Shown here: one piece after another, positions 33,263-44,500 of the stretch
Position numbering within the stretch: position 1 is the first letter of the stretch
Layout: each line of letters opens with the position of its first letter
DNA from: Phlebiopsis flavidoalba
Taxonomy: Eukaryota > Basidiomycota > Agaricomycetes > Polyporales > Phanerochaetaceae
Assembly (NCBI GenBank): GCA_035772785.1
Contig: JAOCPU010000008.1
Span: forward strand, 1 to 64,000
Reading direction: 5' to 3'
DNA length: 64,000 nt
Translations under genes and position numbers: made by a program
Notes under the pieces: generated by a model
Databases searched by the model: none
What the model was told of the DNA's origin: nothing
Seen by the model: the letters and a program-made list of their open reading frames with translations, nothing else

Positions 33263-34980
33263 CTAATCCGTGGGCTCAGTCTTTGATGCGGATTCAGACT
33301 CTTGGCTCAGAGCAGCCAAATCGACGTTGGCGAACAACTCGTCTGCATCTATAGAGCTGCCCTCGTATTCTTCGAGCGTCATCCCCCGACTCTTCTTGCG
33401 GTCTGGCTCGTCCTTAGCATCATCTTCTCCCTGCGGTGGCCCTGTGCTGCTATCTGCCTCCATCTTGACCACGTCTTCTGTGTTGACAACTACCCCATCT
33501 CGTGGCTGAGGGCCTTTGCGCCGCAGATTGAGTATCGTTGTGCATCGTACACTCGCCGCGGCCGCCCCATTCATTCGTCTCTGGGCGGAAATCGGCGTAC
33601 AGGTAGAAGCCGCGCCTGTTGAGACTCGTCTGCTGAAAGGCTCTGGGCGAGCAGGCGGAGCGCACCGACGACGAATGGTGTGGTCTGCCGCAGAGCACGC
33701 GTGATGTATGAGAAAGCTAGAGGCAAGGTGCGACGGGTGACCCGGAGGCGAGCGCACGCCAGCTCTCGGTGGCGGTCTGGTAGAGTGGTCTGTGGGTTGT
33801 GTATCAACACGTTGTGTGCGCCGCAATAGATGTGGTACGGATTATGGAGGAGAAGGGTGGGACACGCACATTCTAGTTTGGAAATGTGAGGGATGCATTT
33901 GGAAGGTAGCATGTGCTATTAGTGGCCGCCTGAGGGTAGGAGAGAGGTCGAGATGAGGACATACCGTACGACCCATGAGGTCCACATAAGGCTGTGAGCC
34001 CGTCTTGCTCGCTTCAACACCGTCCTTCTTTGCTTCGTCGTAGAGCCCGATCGATACACCCTTGCCAATTGCATTTATCTCCGTATACACAGAAGCTGTA
34101 GACCTGGAGCCACATTAATGAGCGAAGTGTATTGGCGGGCGGCCGATCCACAGCCATGGGGCTGTGTGCGACCGCTATGCAGAGAGCTCTGAGGGCGCAC
34201 CTATGCTGAGGGCTTCCTGTCTTTGGAACCCGAGCCGTTCGGCGACGACAAAGGCCCACGCCATCATGATCGGGGCGCGGTTTACGACGACAAACTTGCT
34301 CTTGAGCACACTGTGAGACAGGAGGTATACTGTCAGCAAGCCATCTGGAATGAAACAATTATCCGTCTAGGTGCAACGGAGGACGATCAATGTGGAGGGT
34401 TTATTGGAAAGGTGAGAACAAAGGCAGGGTAGCACCAGCCCAAGTCAGGGGACAGCATGGCATCAACAAACAAGAGCACGCCGTGGAAATAAGGTCGCGA
34501 CACAACAGGTCAGCGTGTACCCACCTCTTCATCAAGCACTTCATTGAACTCGAGGCTACCGACGCTCTGCCCCTCGAGCTCGTCGTCCGGCTGGTCGGGC
34601 AGGAACTCATTACGGTCCTCGTCTCGTTTGCGCTTTCTCCTAGAGGCAGCAGCGGCCCACACCAGTCTGCGCTGGCGGCACAACCTGCGGCACAGAGTTT
34701 GGATGTCAGATGCGGGGCTACTTCGTGATTATTTTTTACGTATCCTTTAGGCGAGTTCCATGCACTTACTGACAACAGCGCTGAACCAGGGAGCTGCTCG
34801 CGCTCGGGCCTGCAACATCAGCCGGAGTATTGTCTGCTCCGGTGGCGTTTTTCGTGCAGGGCTGGTGGTGAGGCTTGTACCCTGCCTTGCGGACGGCATT
34901 GAGTAGCGACCTTGCCGTGTCCCCTTTTCACTCTCTCGGCCTGCCGTGCCTTTCTGTAGACTTCCCCCAGTCTTGAACAT
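33263..34980 (-). CDS. Conserved fungal protein of unknown function
   Basis: I recall similar sequences among basidiomycete hypothetical proteins but no name. The coding segments from 5' to 3' on the minus strand are RRLVWAAAASRRKRKRDEDR (34.67 kb, basic), DELEGQSVGSLEFNEVLDEE (34.58 kb), VLKSKFVVVNRAPIMMAWAF with VVAERLGFQRQEALSIA (34.31 kb), SVYTEINAIGKGVSIGLYDE (34.08 kb), SQPYVDLMGR (33.99 kb), AFSYITRALRQTTPFVVGAL (33.7 kb), GFYLYADFRPETNEWG (33.6 kb) and an acidic/basic tail (MTLEEYEGSSIDADELFANV) ending at the stop 33263-33265. The basic RRKRKR patch could be a nuclear signal and the middle is helical. The start is uncertain. The sequence between pieces shows introns of normal fungal size. 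Confidence 0.68.
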
Positions 34981-35516
34981 CCCCTCTGTAGTTCAGCCAG
35001 CGCGGCAGGTGTTGTTGTGCTGGCTATTGTTATCTGCAATTCCACAACTCATCTTCAGTATTAGTCGGAAATAATGTTGGCTGATGTGGCTGACAAAAAC
35101 TTTGGCCCGCTACCCTGCCAATTGCTTTGGATTGGCTGAGTAACCGCCGTTGGTGGTTCAGGGACTTTCAAGAAAGTCGGGCAATTGACATTTTAGCATT
35201 GCACTATTGGTATAATCCTCCATACGCGTAGCAGACGTTTTTATAATTGGCAGCCTCTGAGAATGCTTGCTGGTTAGTGTGGCTTCGAATTGGGGACCGA
35301 CAACGGCAACTCGACCTTCGAGGTCGGAGCAGGCGTCGGTAAGAGTCGCGCGGCGGGAAGACGTCATCCGGGCAATCTCATGCAGTGGCGGGGGCGCCCA
35401 TCAATTGACGCGCCCTTCCATTTACGGGGCTTATTAGTTACGGGGCGACCTGACCTCGTGACAACGACCCTCATACCTGTGCATTACCCATCAGGAACTC
35501 TTGCACTCGCTGTCAC
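34981..35516. other. Intergenic region between divergent genes
   Basis: No open frame here shows a recognisable domain. The region contains both upstream regions for the unknown gene at 34.98 kb (-) and AP-1 sigma (+). A possible TATA-like core was not found on reading. Confidence 0.4.
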
Positions 35517-36307
35517 ATGATCAATCTATATTCTGCTTGTGTCAAGACAAGGTGTGCTGTGAGCTTCACGTGTGGTGCCGAACGTGCGTTAATAGGAACT
35601 CAGGCAATTGTGCGACTTGCGTAAGTGGTTCCCAGACGATGCCGCAGAAGCAGGAAGGCCAAGATCGTCAAGGACGTGACAGTAGAGCTGGTTCTGGCAC
35701 GCCGTACGAGAATGTGTAACTTCTTGGAGTACAAAGGTGCGTGTCGCGCCCCGTCATGAAGCCCACTGGCTCAAACACCTATCACTGGAAGGACACGAAG
35801 GTTGGTCTAGTACCGACGATATGCGTCTCTCTTCTGTCTTCGTTTTGCGGTATCGGATCCGCGGGACAATTGAACTCATTACCCTCGAGGGATCATCCAT
35901 CGTTATGTCGAAGTATTGGACCGATACTTTGGAAACGTGCGTTCACACTAACAAGGCTTCTTTGGCCTGCGTCGTACTCATTACCCGTCCGCAGGTCTGC
36001 GAGCTCGACCTGTAAGACGCTTGTTGCTCACACCCCGGGAACTCACTAATCTTCCGATAGTATCTTTAATTTCCAGAAGTTGCATTTGCCGTATTTTCCG
36101 TCTCTATATCTTGACAACAATCTGACCCTGATTGCCAGATACTGGACGAGCTGATCATCGCAGGAGAGCTGCAAGAATCATCAAAGAAGTCTGTTCTTTC
36201 GAGTGGTATGCTGTATAAACCGGTCTACGATTCTATGAAGCAGGGAATTAACAGGCAATGCATATGTGACTCAATCAGACACCGTGGAGGAGCAGGAGAA
36301 TAGGTGA
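35517..36307 (+). CDS. APS1: AP-1 complex subunit sigma-1 (clathrin adaptor small chain)
   Basis: The sigma subunit is the small core chain of the AP-1 clathrin adaptor at the trans-Golgi network and endosomes. The start at 35517 leads into ILLVSRQG (35.53 kb). After an intron the strand RKWF (35.62 kb) is followed by AKIVKDVTVELVLARRTRMC then NFLEYKG (35.66-35.73 kb). The second exon group reads ARPVMKPTGSNTYHWKDTKV in part and continues toward YRRYA, NELITLE and YFGNVCELDL (35.8-36.01 kb). After the next intron come IFNFQK (36.06 kb), ILDELIIAGELQESSKKSVL (36.14 kb) and DTVEEQENR, with the stop at 36305-36307. LIIAGELQESSKK is diagnostic of AP-1 rather than AP-2 sigma. The gene is short, about 155 codons, as expected. 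Indels disturb the first and third exons. Confidence 0.9.
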
Positions 36308-37177
36308 AGATACGCTGGCTCGGCTGGGAAGTGCAGGTTTGTTGTGAACGATTCTGAGTACATAAGTTTTATCTTTAATAATGACAATTTCTAGACCACC
36401 CCTATAAGCGGGCATCAGCGCACTCGCCAATAGGGCTGTGCGTGCGCCAGGTCCAGTGTCCCTACAACATGTAGGCTGCGATCTTCCTGCTTGAATTTTT
36501 ACATCTTTTGCCATGGAATGTTCTCTTTCCTGTATTCTCGATATCGTATTTACGGGCTTCAATGTATATCATGGCAAAAACAACATGGATGGGCAAAGTG
36601 GAAGGAGCAAAGCAAGTCGATAGCAAGCAAGAACTTTTGGGTAACTAAGGCAGTGGTGCGTATCTTCCGTCAACACGGAGGTTGGAGCTGTGGCAGGAGC
36701 AGGGAGCAGAAGGCTTGGGTCGTGGGTTTGGGGTTATTCAAGATGCGCCACCAAGCAGCTAATTCGAGTGTGGCGACCGAGTCCTCGACAGAGCTGTGTC
36801 CCGTCCGTACCTCCACCCCCGCATTGAATAGTCTTGCCCACAGGTGTGTTACTGACCCTGTTAACATTATCAACAAGGCTCGCGTTAGAGGAGCGAAGAT
36901 AGGGCTTAGCAAGTGGCGGAGAGCAGGTCTGTAGGGTGGGCCGGCACGATGTGGGAACATGATTCGCTGTGTCTACACATCTGTGGTGGATCATCCGGAG
37001 TGTCCTTCACAGTCATTATCCAAAGCATGGCCTATATTATGATTGTATTTCGAATTGATATATGCATCTAGTGACTTGCGGATATGGAGGCTAATGGAAG
37101 GGTAAGCTTGAGAGTAATTTTTTTCTCATTGATGCCAGTTAAGAATCTGGTGTTGAAGTCTCTAGCCCATGACGTGG
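36308..37177. other. No identifiable gene
   Basis: A 147-codon + frame and a 96-codon minus frame overlap at 36491-36960. Neither shows a motif I can defend. The minus frame (LTRALLIMLTGSVTHLWARL) has an acyltransferase-like look but lacks the HX4D motif downstream. The rest is AT-rich. Confidence 0.35.
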
Positions 37178-38874
37178 TCAATAACGGATGTTGACGCAAT
37201 AATGGATGTCCACGTACATGATTTCGACACCATCGTCCATACGAATGATCTCATCGTATATTTTCCGTTGCCTGTGGAATCAACGACGGAGACGCGGGCG
37301 ACGCGCATGCTGCGCCTGTTGAATTAAAGTACAGCCATCTCGCAATCCATTTGGCGACAATATCCAGGGCATAGTGTCCATCAGGCGCACAGACGAGTGT
37401 GGCGAGAAGGCTTGACGTTTGTGTAAATCCTTGTGGGTCACTTTTTTCATAGAAGAACATGAGGCCCTCGACTGCAAGGATCCCCATCCGTGGTTCTTGG
37501 AGCAGCAACTGTAGAGGACGTCGTTTTTTCGGCCTGTATGGAAAGAAAGGTCTGACCGAATGGTTAGCTCTTTCGAGAAGAAAGCAGTTACAGATGGAGA
37601 CGAGCCGTCCTTTGTTACTGCTAAAGAAATGGCCTCCCCCAGTGGAAAACGCCACTCATCTGCTTCTTCTTTCCCGCTTGACCTGAGGAATGGTTGTGCT
37701 ACATCGCTCTGCATTTCATGATACTGAGCCTTCCGAACTTGGGCACGCCAGGTTGTCGCACACCTGGTACCTTGTTCGGTATCTCGACCATATAGGACCG
37801 CCCGATAAAATTCTCCATGTCCCTCATCGACTGAGTATAGATCGTTCAAATATTATCCACCGTGATCTTGAGGAGCCTTAGAGCTTTTTTGCGTGTTCTC
37901 CTCACGCTCCACGGGGTCAAATCCGGGCCCTCAGTCCGGACCGACGTGTGATGGTTGCTGGGCTCATCCCGCGTCGTTTGGAGGAACGGGCCTCCTTGAT
38001 AGCTGCTATGGCTGTTTATGAGCGGCCTGAGGATGTTAATAGATCCTTCTGCACAAGAATATTGTATCAAGTTCCACAAACATTTCGGATACGGTGGAGT
38101 TTCGTGGTTCTTCTTGTACGTGTTCCGTCCTCTTGGCGCAAGCGTGTGGCTTGTGCAACAAGGTTCATGAGTGGCTCTTTGCTGGGATATCCCTGATAAG
38201 ATAGCACACTTGAAGTGTTCGAGAACACAAGATTTTATCCATAGCCCTGAAAACTAAACTTGAGAAGGGTAATGCAACCGTGCTCGATCGTAACCGGTGG
38301 CGTACCTGACGGACTGGTACCGTGCGACCATGTAGATCTGGGCGGCGTTGACCTTTAGGATAGGCACACCATCCTGTACTAGATAGTCAGCTCGCCACCG
38401 TCAAGACGTAGATGTTATCCAACCGATGTGTATGTCATTGTAGGGACCGCCCAGAGAACGTTGCGGCGGTCCGACACGCTGTAAGCTTGCTGGGTGGTTC
38501 TCGAGATGGGGTGCCATTACTAGGGCCCTCGCCGCGTAGAGACGATCCTATCGTTCTCTTCGCTGGTACAAAACATGAGGAGTATTTGTCCGCGTAGGAG
38601 TCTTTGGGCTCGACGGCGCGGGTTGAGTCTGAGCTGTAGCGGGCTTGGGCACGTCGATTGGAATTGGGACGGTGGGGATCTGTGGTGATGTCTGGACTAT
38701 GGCTGTAAAGACAGTTCGGCCTCTGACATGACTCTTTCTGCGGGTCACGGCAGCTTTTGGAACAGGCCCAAGGTCGCGAACATATCCTGGATGAGGACGG
38801 GCGAAGTACGAGGACGACTCCGACTGCGCCGCTTTCGCGTCTCTAAACATTGGGCGTTTTTGCGCGGCAGTCAC
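37178..38874 (-). CDS. Unknown multi-exon gene with Pro-rich N-terminus
   Basis: The best start is at 38872-38874 (MTAAQKRPMFRDAKAAQ). A Pro/Thr-rich segment follows (PIPIDVPKPATAQTQPAPSS). Further pieces that read as coding are DGVPILKVNAAQIYMVARYQ with SVRYATGYDRARLHYPS (38.37-38.26 kb), TRKKALRLLKITVDNI (37.9 kb), LLQEPRMGILAVEGLMFFY (37.5 kb), LDIVAKWIARWLYFNSTG (37.35 kb) and a C-terminus RKIYDEIIRMDDGVEIMYVD ending at the stop 37178-37180. I do not recognise the family. It is possible that two genes are joined here; the break would lie between 38.2 and 38.1 kb. It diverges from the ceramide synthase gene with only about 120 bases between starts. Confidence 0.45.
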
Positions 38875-38991
38875 TGGATACTTGTGTCATGCCCGAAGCC
38901 TCTTGGCGCAGTCCCTCACGTTGGCATTTCAGCAAGCCACGTCCGGCACCAATTTCTCTTCTTCCCTCTCTCTTCGCGTTCTTGTACAACC

Positions 38992-40866
38992 ATGGCGTGC
39001 CTCAAAACCCATTCATGAAAAAGGCGGAAACGCGCGGGCACGCTGGAAAAGATAGAGTATGTCGCGTTTGTTTGCGTGTCTGACTCTCATGCACCACATA
39101 ACCTGATCCCATTTCGCAGGACTGACCCAGACCACCACCTTGCTGGTCTGAGACCTCAGACGTATGTTCTACTTGTCATTCAAACTCTTGTTTACGAATG
39201 ATTCGACCGCCGCAGACCTCTGAATGTTCCAAGCTGCCATGCCCACACCGACTATACGTAGTGGACGTAACACTCCATGGTCGACAGAGTCCCGGGGTCT
39301 CTGGGACGACTTGAAGTCTCTTCGCTGGGTAGTTGTCCCTGGTACGTTACCAAATAGTTTCTGTGGCGTCAGTAGCTGAGCTTGCCATAGCTTCGTCATT
39401 GAAGATGCTCCTCTACCTGGTCGTGCTTCTCTTGGGCGAACTGGGAGATTTTCAACCCCCTTCGTCGTCGCGCCTGGGGCTCTCAACCCTTTCTCGCCGT
39501 TGCTATTCATTTCCGCATTACATCCCGGAGAGTGACCCGCAAGATCCTCGCTACCGGAAAGGATACCTGGACCTCGTCTTCATCGCGTACTACATCATCT
39601 TCTGGTCGTTTGTCAGGCAGAGCATTACGATCTACTTGTGCCGACCCATCGCTCGCTACTTCGGCATCAAGAAAGAGAAGAAGTTGGACCGCTTTGCCGA
39701 GAGCAGGGATATGCCGTATTGTATTTCGCCTTCACTGGCTTCTGGGGACTGCGCATCATGAGCCAACTGCCGACATGGTGGTATCGCACGGAATATTTCT
39801 GGATCGGTCAGTTGTTCGTTTTCGGTCCGAGCTAGGAACCTTGAGCGCCGTTATAGATTACCCACACTGGGACATGAAGCCAGAGCTCAAGGCCTACTAC
39901 TGATGCAAGCCGCATACTGGGTGTCAGCAATTGCTTGTTCTGCTTCTCAAGCTCGAGAAACCAAGGTCCGACTATAATGAGCTTATTGCTCACCATTTTG
40001 TCACATTATGGCTTGTTGGGTACGGCTCCCTGTTGAAAGCACCATTGCGGCATATTGACACATGTGTTCAGATGGAGCTATCTCATTAATTTGACACTCA
40101 TTGGAAACGCTGTTTACGTCAGCATGGACATTCCAGATACATTCCTGGCGGTGAGTGTATTTTTGAGGAATGCATAGAATTAACTCATGTTCTGCTTCCA
40201 TAGTCTCTCGAAGCTCCTTAACTACATCCAATGGGAGAAGGCTAAGATTCTTTTACATTTGCGATTTCATTTTCATCTGGTCGTAAGTGACATTCATGCT
40301 TACTCGAATACGTTTCTTACAAAAAAAAATACAGATATTTCCGCCACTACCATCAACCTCGTTATTCTCTGGTCTGTCTGGAATGAAATTTGATCTTATG
40401 CCGTAAGTCATTGTCCTCCTTTCGGTAGACCATTCTAATGAAGTCATACTCTAGTGAGACCCTCCAAGCGGTGGTTTGTCGATGATGGTGTCTGGATGGT
40501 CTGGTGGATGAAGTATCAGATTTTCGTTCCTATCCTGCTTCTACAATTCCTGAACCTCTTCTGGTACTACCTCATCTGGAGGATTGCCTACCGGTGCGTC
40601 ATCTCCATTGGTCTTGTTACTTTATTAGACTGACCGGTTATCTTCAGCGCCGTATTCGACTTCTCTGCGACTGACGTTCGCTCTGATGACGAGGACGACG
40701 GCGAAGATGACGAGCCCCCACTAACGAGAAGGAGGACTAAGACCAGAATCGTAAAACCTATGGACCCCTCCCGTCCCACGTATTCGCACGATATCTGGAC
40801 GTTATACCCGCGACACACTGAAAGCTACGTACCCCCTCTGCGTTCTCGTACTGTTGCATTGTTATA
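38992..40866 (+). CDS. LAG1: Ceramide synthase, LAG1/LAC1 family (TLC domain)
   Basis: This ER enzyme N-acylates sphingoid bases with very-long-chain acyl-CoA. The start at 38992 is followed by membrane segments. Recognised parts are SLKMLLYLVVLLLGELGDF (39.4 kb), YRKGYLDLVFIAYYIIFWSF (39.55 kb), KKEKKLDRFAEQGYAVLYFA (39.67-39.73 kb, across a frame break), QLPTWWYRTEYFWI (39.76 kb), YPHWDMKPELKAYYLMQAAY (39.86 kb), the catalytic Lag1 motif region DYNELIAHHFVTLWLVGWSY (39.97 kb, adjacent His) and YVSMDIPDTFLA (40.12 kb, Asp pair). It continues with LLNYIQWEKAK (40.21 kb), VRPSKRWFVDDGVWMVWWMK (40.46 kb) and LNLFWYYLIWRIAYR (40.55 kb). An acidic tail (SDDEDDGEDDEPP) follows. The stop is either 40738-40740 after NEKED, with one frame correction, or 40864-40866. 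Confidence 0.92.
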
Positions 40867-40972
40867 GAACCGCTGTCGAGTAATATACAACTACATTATA
40901 CACCGTTACAAAAACTTGCTTGAGATCGTACAGTTTACAGCGTGGGAGCAACTGGAAGATTAATAGAGAGTT

Positions 40973-42514
40973 TCAGGGGAATTCCTTATCTACGTATTCG
41001 CCAAAGTCGTCCTCCTCGGGAGGTTCTTCGTCGGGGCCGTCGTCCCCATTCTTTTCATCGTCCAAAATGACCCTGCCATCTGTTGCAGACATTTGGCCGG
41101 GCCACCGCTTCTCCCGCTGGACAATCGATTGATGAGTCGCCCAACATCATGGACTTGAGTGAGAGCATCGTTGCCTAGGTCGATCGAACATCAATTGCCG
41201 TTGCTCAGAACTAAAGACATCGCGTACATGCGCATCGTTTCCCGCGTTATGCAGGAGAGAAATGTTTACTTCTGTGTGCAAGTCGAGGTTGATGACCACG
41301 TCCCGCAGGCCTTTCTTATCGCTGCTGCTGCTGTTCTGGAGTGCGGCGAATATGTCGGCAGTGTCGGACTGTGTATATGCCGCTCTTAGGCGTCGTATCG
41401 GGGAGTATGGGCGAGCAATTGGAGATTGGCGCAGCAAAAGCTGGCGATTGGAGAAACCTGTCGAGCCTTTTAGCACCCTGGGCAGAATAATTGAGAGAAT
41501 GCTTACTTCAAATCTTGACTACCATCATGGAAAACGAGGAAGAGCGGGCCTTCGGCAGTCGCGGTGTGGATCATCTGCGCCAGACGATCCTTGACCTCAG
41601 CCAACTTGATAACTCGCTCTTGCCAAAGGAGTAACCCTGAATGCGCTCTTCAGCATTTCGTTTTCAGTGTAGAGCGGTCTACGCACGTCTCGATGGCCTA
41701 TCACATATACCTTGTTTTCACGGTAGAAATTCTTCTCTGAACAATGGAAAATGGCCCCTTTTCCTCGACCATCTCACCCGCCTCCCACCGGACTCGGCTC
41801 CATCCGAGCTCGGTCAATACCTTGTGGTCATACTCCCACTGCTCAAGATCAATCGCGAGCCACGTCCCCACCTTTTCCGCCCATAGCGTGCGCACTCTCT
41901 CGAACTTAAAACCGACGGGGCATGAGCAGCCCGCGCGCGACGCCCTTGAGCCGCTTATTGCTCTTGTCGATGGTCTGTCAGATGGTAAGTGGCGGCGCAT
42001 CCGAGCACAGAGCAGGCTGCGGAGTGACCTTGATTGTCTGCTTGAGCGCAGCGGCGTTGTTGAAGAGCTGCGGGGAGCAGCTGACGACCCGTCCGCGTGG
42101 AGGATGAGCGAGTCCGAGGACGGGAGCGGATCGGCTCCTTGGTGAGCCCCATCGCGAACAGCCACTGCTGGGATGAACTCGAGCTGGGCCGATGTAAACA
42201 CAGGGCGAGATTCTCCATTAGGGAATGTCGCTGCGGACCGTGGTCAGTTTGGGACGATGGACCTGCGGGCGATAACCATCTCACCGATGTAGAGCTCAAT
42301 CCCCGTCCTGGCCAGGTTTGCGGAGAGGGTGGTCAGGATGCACTAGTGCGTCGTTGGAGATCACCGCCTTCAGAGGGCCCACGTCCTCTTGGTTGGGCAA
42401 AGCTTTGTGCCTGTAAGACAAAGTCAGGACGCGTATTGCCCGCCACATGCCGCTTTACCACTCGAAGAACACATCGGTGAACCTGTAATAGCCCGTCACG
42501 ACCGGTATTCCCAT
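40973..42514 (-). CDS. Gfd2/YDR514C-like protein with RNase H-like (DEDD) exonuclease fold
   Basis: The family is fungal and related by fold to DEDD 3'-5' exonucleases; yeast Gfd2 was found as a suppressor linked to mRNA export. The start at 42512-42514 reads MGIPVVTGYYRFTDVFFEW, then a splice donor. Next are KAVISNDALVHP and IELYIGEMVIARRSIVP (42.36-42.27 kb), a Ser/acidic linker, and VRTLWAEKVGTWLAIDLEQW with EYDHKVLTELGWSRVRWEAG (41.9-41.8 kb). AIDLEQWE carries the D-x-E of exonuclease motif I. Later parts are KKGLRDVVINLDLHTEVN (41.32 kb) and LLHNAGNDA (41.25 kb), whose D would be the last acidic residue. The tail QREKRWPGQM and an acidic stretch (DDEKNGDDGPDEEPPEEDDF) end at the stop 40973-40975. 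Catalytic competence cannot be judged because motif II is unclear. Divergent from CENP-A. Confidence 0.78.
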
Positions 42515-42886
42515 GTTTAAGTAGGTTTAGGTAGAGTCGAATCGTGTCGTCTTCTATCCCCTGAAGATGGTGGTTGGAACAGAGAGAGCAAGAGCTGATG
42601 CTTTGTCCTTTATACTCGACTGCGCGGAAATGTGCACGAACGCACGCGACGGATATAGCACCCGTGGGAAACCTAATTCCCGATCCGATCTGGTCGTGTT
42701 CGTTTGCCACACATTGACAGCGCGTTCATCCGTATTTCTCTCCGCGACACAACCCACCTCCCTCTCCTCCCCTCCCTCCCCTCTCCTCCTCTACACTCGC
42801 ACCTAATATCCTCACGACCCGCGTATCCGTAAAACGCGTCTCTGCCCACGACACGTCGATTTCGTCTCCAAGCACTGAACATCCAG
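42515..42886. promoter_or_regulatory. Shared upstream region of the Gfd2-like gene and CENP-A
   Basis: The 372 bases between the two divergent starts include a CT-rich block at 42750-42800 on the CENP-A side, typical of fungal leaders. No TATA box is obvious. Confidence 0.45.
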
Positions 42887-43614
<728 letters not shown>

Positions 43615-44500
43615 CACACACTTTTCTTCCACCCCTTTCACTCATTTACCAGTGCTTTCCCTACGCGATACCTCTACCATACCACCCGCACGCGCGATAC
43701 CTCCCACCTCCCATCCGCCGCACGACACCGTCTGTATTAGCTTCACCTTCCATCCGCCGCATGACGACGTCTGTATTACCTTCACCAATGTATCTCACAC
43801 CACGTATTTCTGTGTCAGTCACACCTTGATCACGCCGTCGGAACTCTGTCAGAATATATATTGCAGATATACGGAGATTGAGGGTTCTATGAAAACAAGG
43901 TTTTGTGTCCAGGAGTGATTGGAAGGTTGTGGACCTAATGAATAGCAGTAAACTATAAACACCAGCGACGACGGAAATGTGGGGGGTGGTGGTATAAGGT
44001 TTGGTGTGTGGTGCGCGGCGTGGGTGGGGTAGGTAGTAGTCGTTACAGGAGGGGAAAGAGAGCGTGGCGGCGCGCGACGTAATGTCCCAGGGGTGTGTAA
44101 CAACAAATTAGTAGGGACAGGCGGGGGTGCAAAGGAGCGACGAGAACGGTCTGGCGACAAGTTGGGTGTCTGAAACAAGACGATATAGAAGTAGGTGTGT
44201 GTGGGAGGGGCCGGTGGTGGTATGCAGAGGCTATATGGCGAAACCGAGGCCGAGCTGCCGCAGAGCGGGAGGGCCGCGTCGTTCGTGCGTACAGATGCAA
44301 GGGGTGAGATCCGACAATGCAGTGTAGTCAAAACAAGAAAATTAGCATGAAGTGGCGGAATCTGGAGGATAAAAAGGGGGTGATAATACCAGTCCGTGAT
44401 GCGATAGAACCGAACAACAGAAAGGGGAGGGCGAAATGAAAAGAAAGGGAAGAGAGACGTGAAATGAAAGAAGCCTTTAAAAATATGCGATGCAAACAAC
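43615..44500. other. 3' region of CENP-A and flank of the Ser/Pro-rich gene
   Basis: C/T-rich + strand DNA with a 39-base tandem duplication (43712-43789). A 218-codon minus-strand frame across 43849-44505 is low-complexity Pro/Thr/Ser and has no domain. I read it as untranslated flank. Confidence 0.4.
43712..43789. repeat. 39-bp direct tandem duplication
   Basis: CATCCGCCGCACGACACCGT at 43712 is repeated as CATCCGCCGCATGACGACGT at 43751, and both copies continue with CTGTATTA and CTTCACC. The period is 39 bases and the copies differ at a few positions. It lies downstream of the CENP-A stop, probably in the 3' untranslated region. Confidence 0.85.

Noticed and set aside
36670..36960. Minus frame resembling the start of a tafazzin-type acyltransferase (LTRALLIMLTGSVTHLWARL)
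   Set aside because: No HX4D active-site motif or other acyltransferase block follows in any frame within the expected distance.
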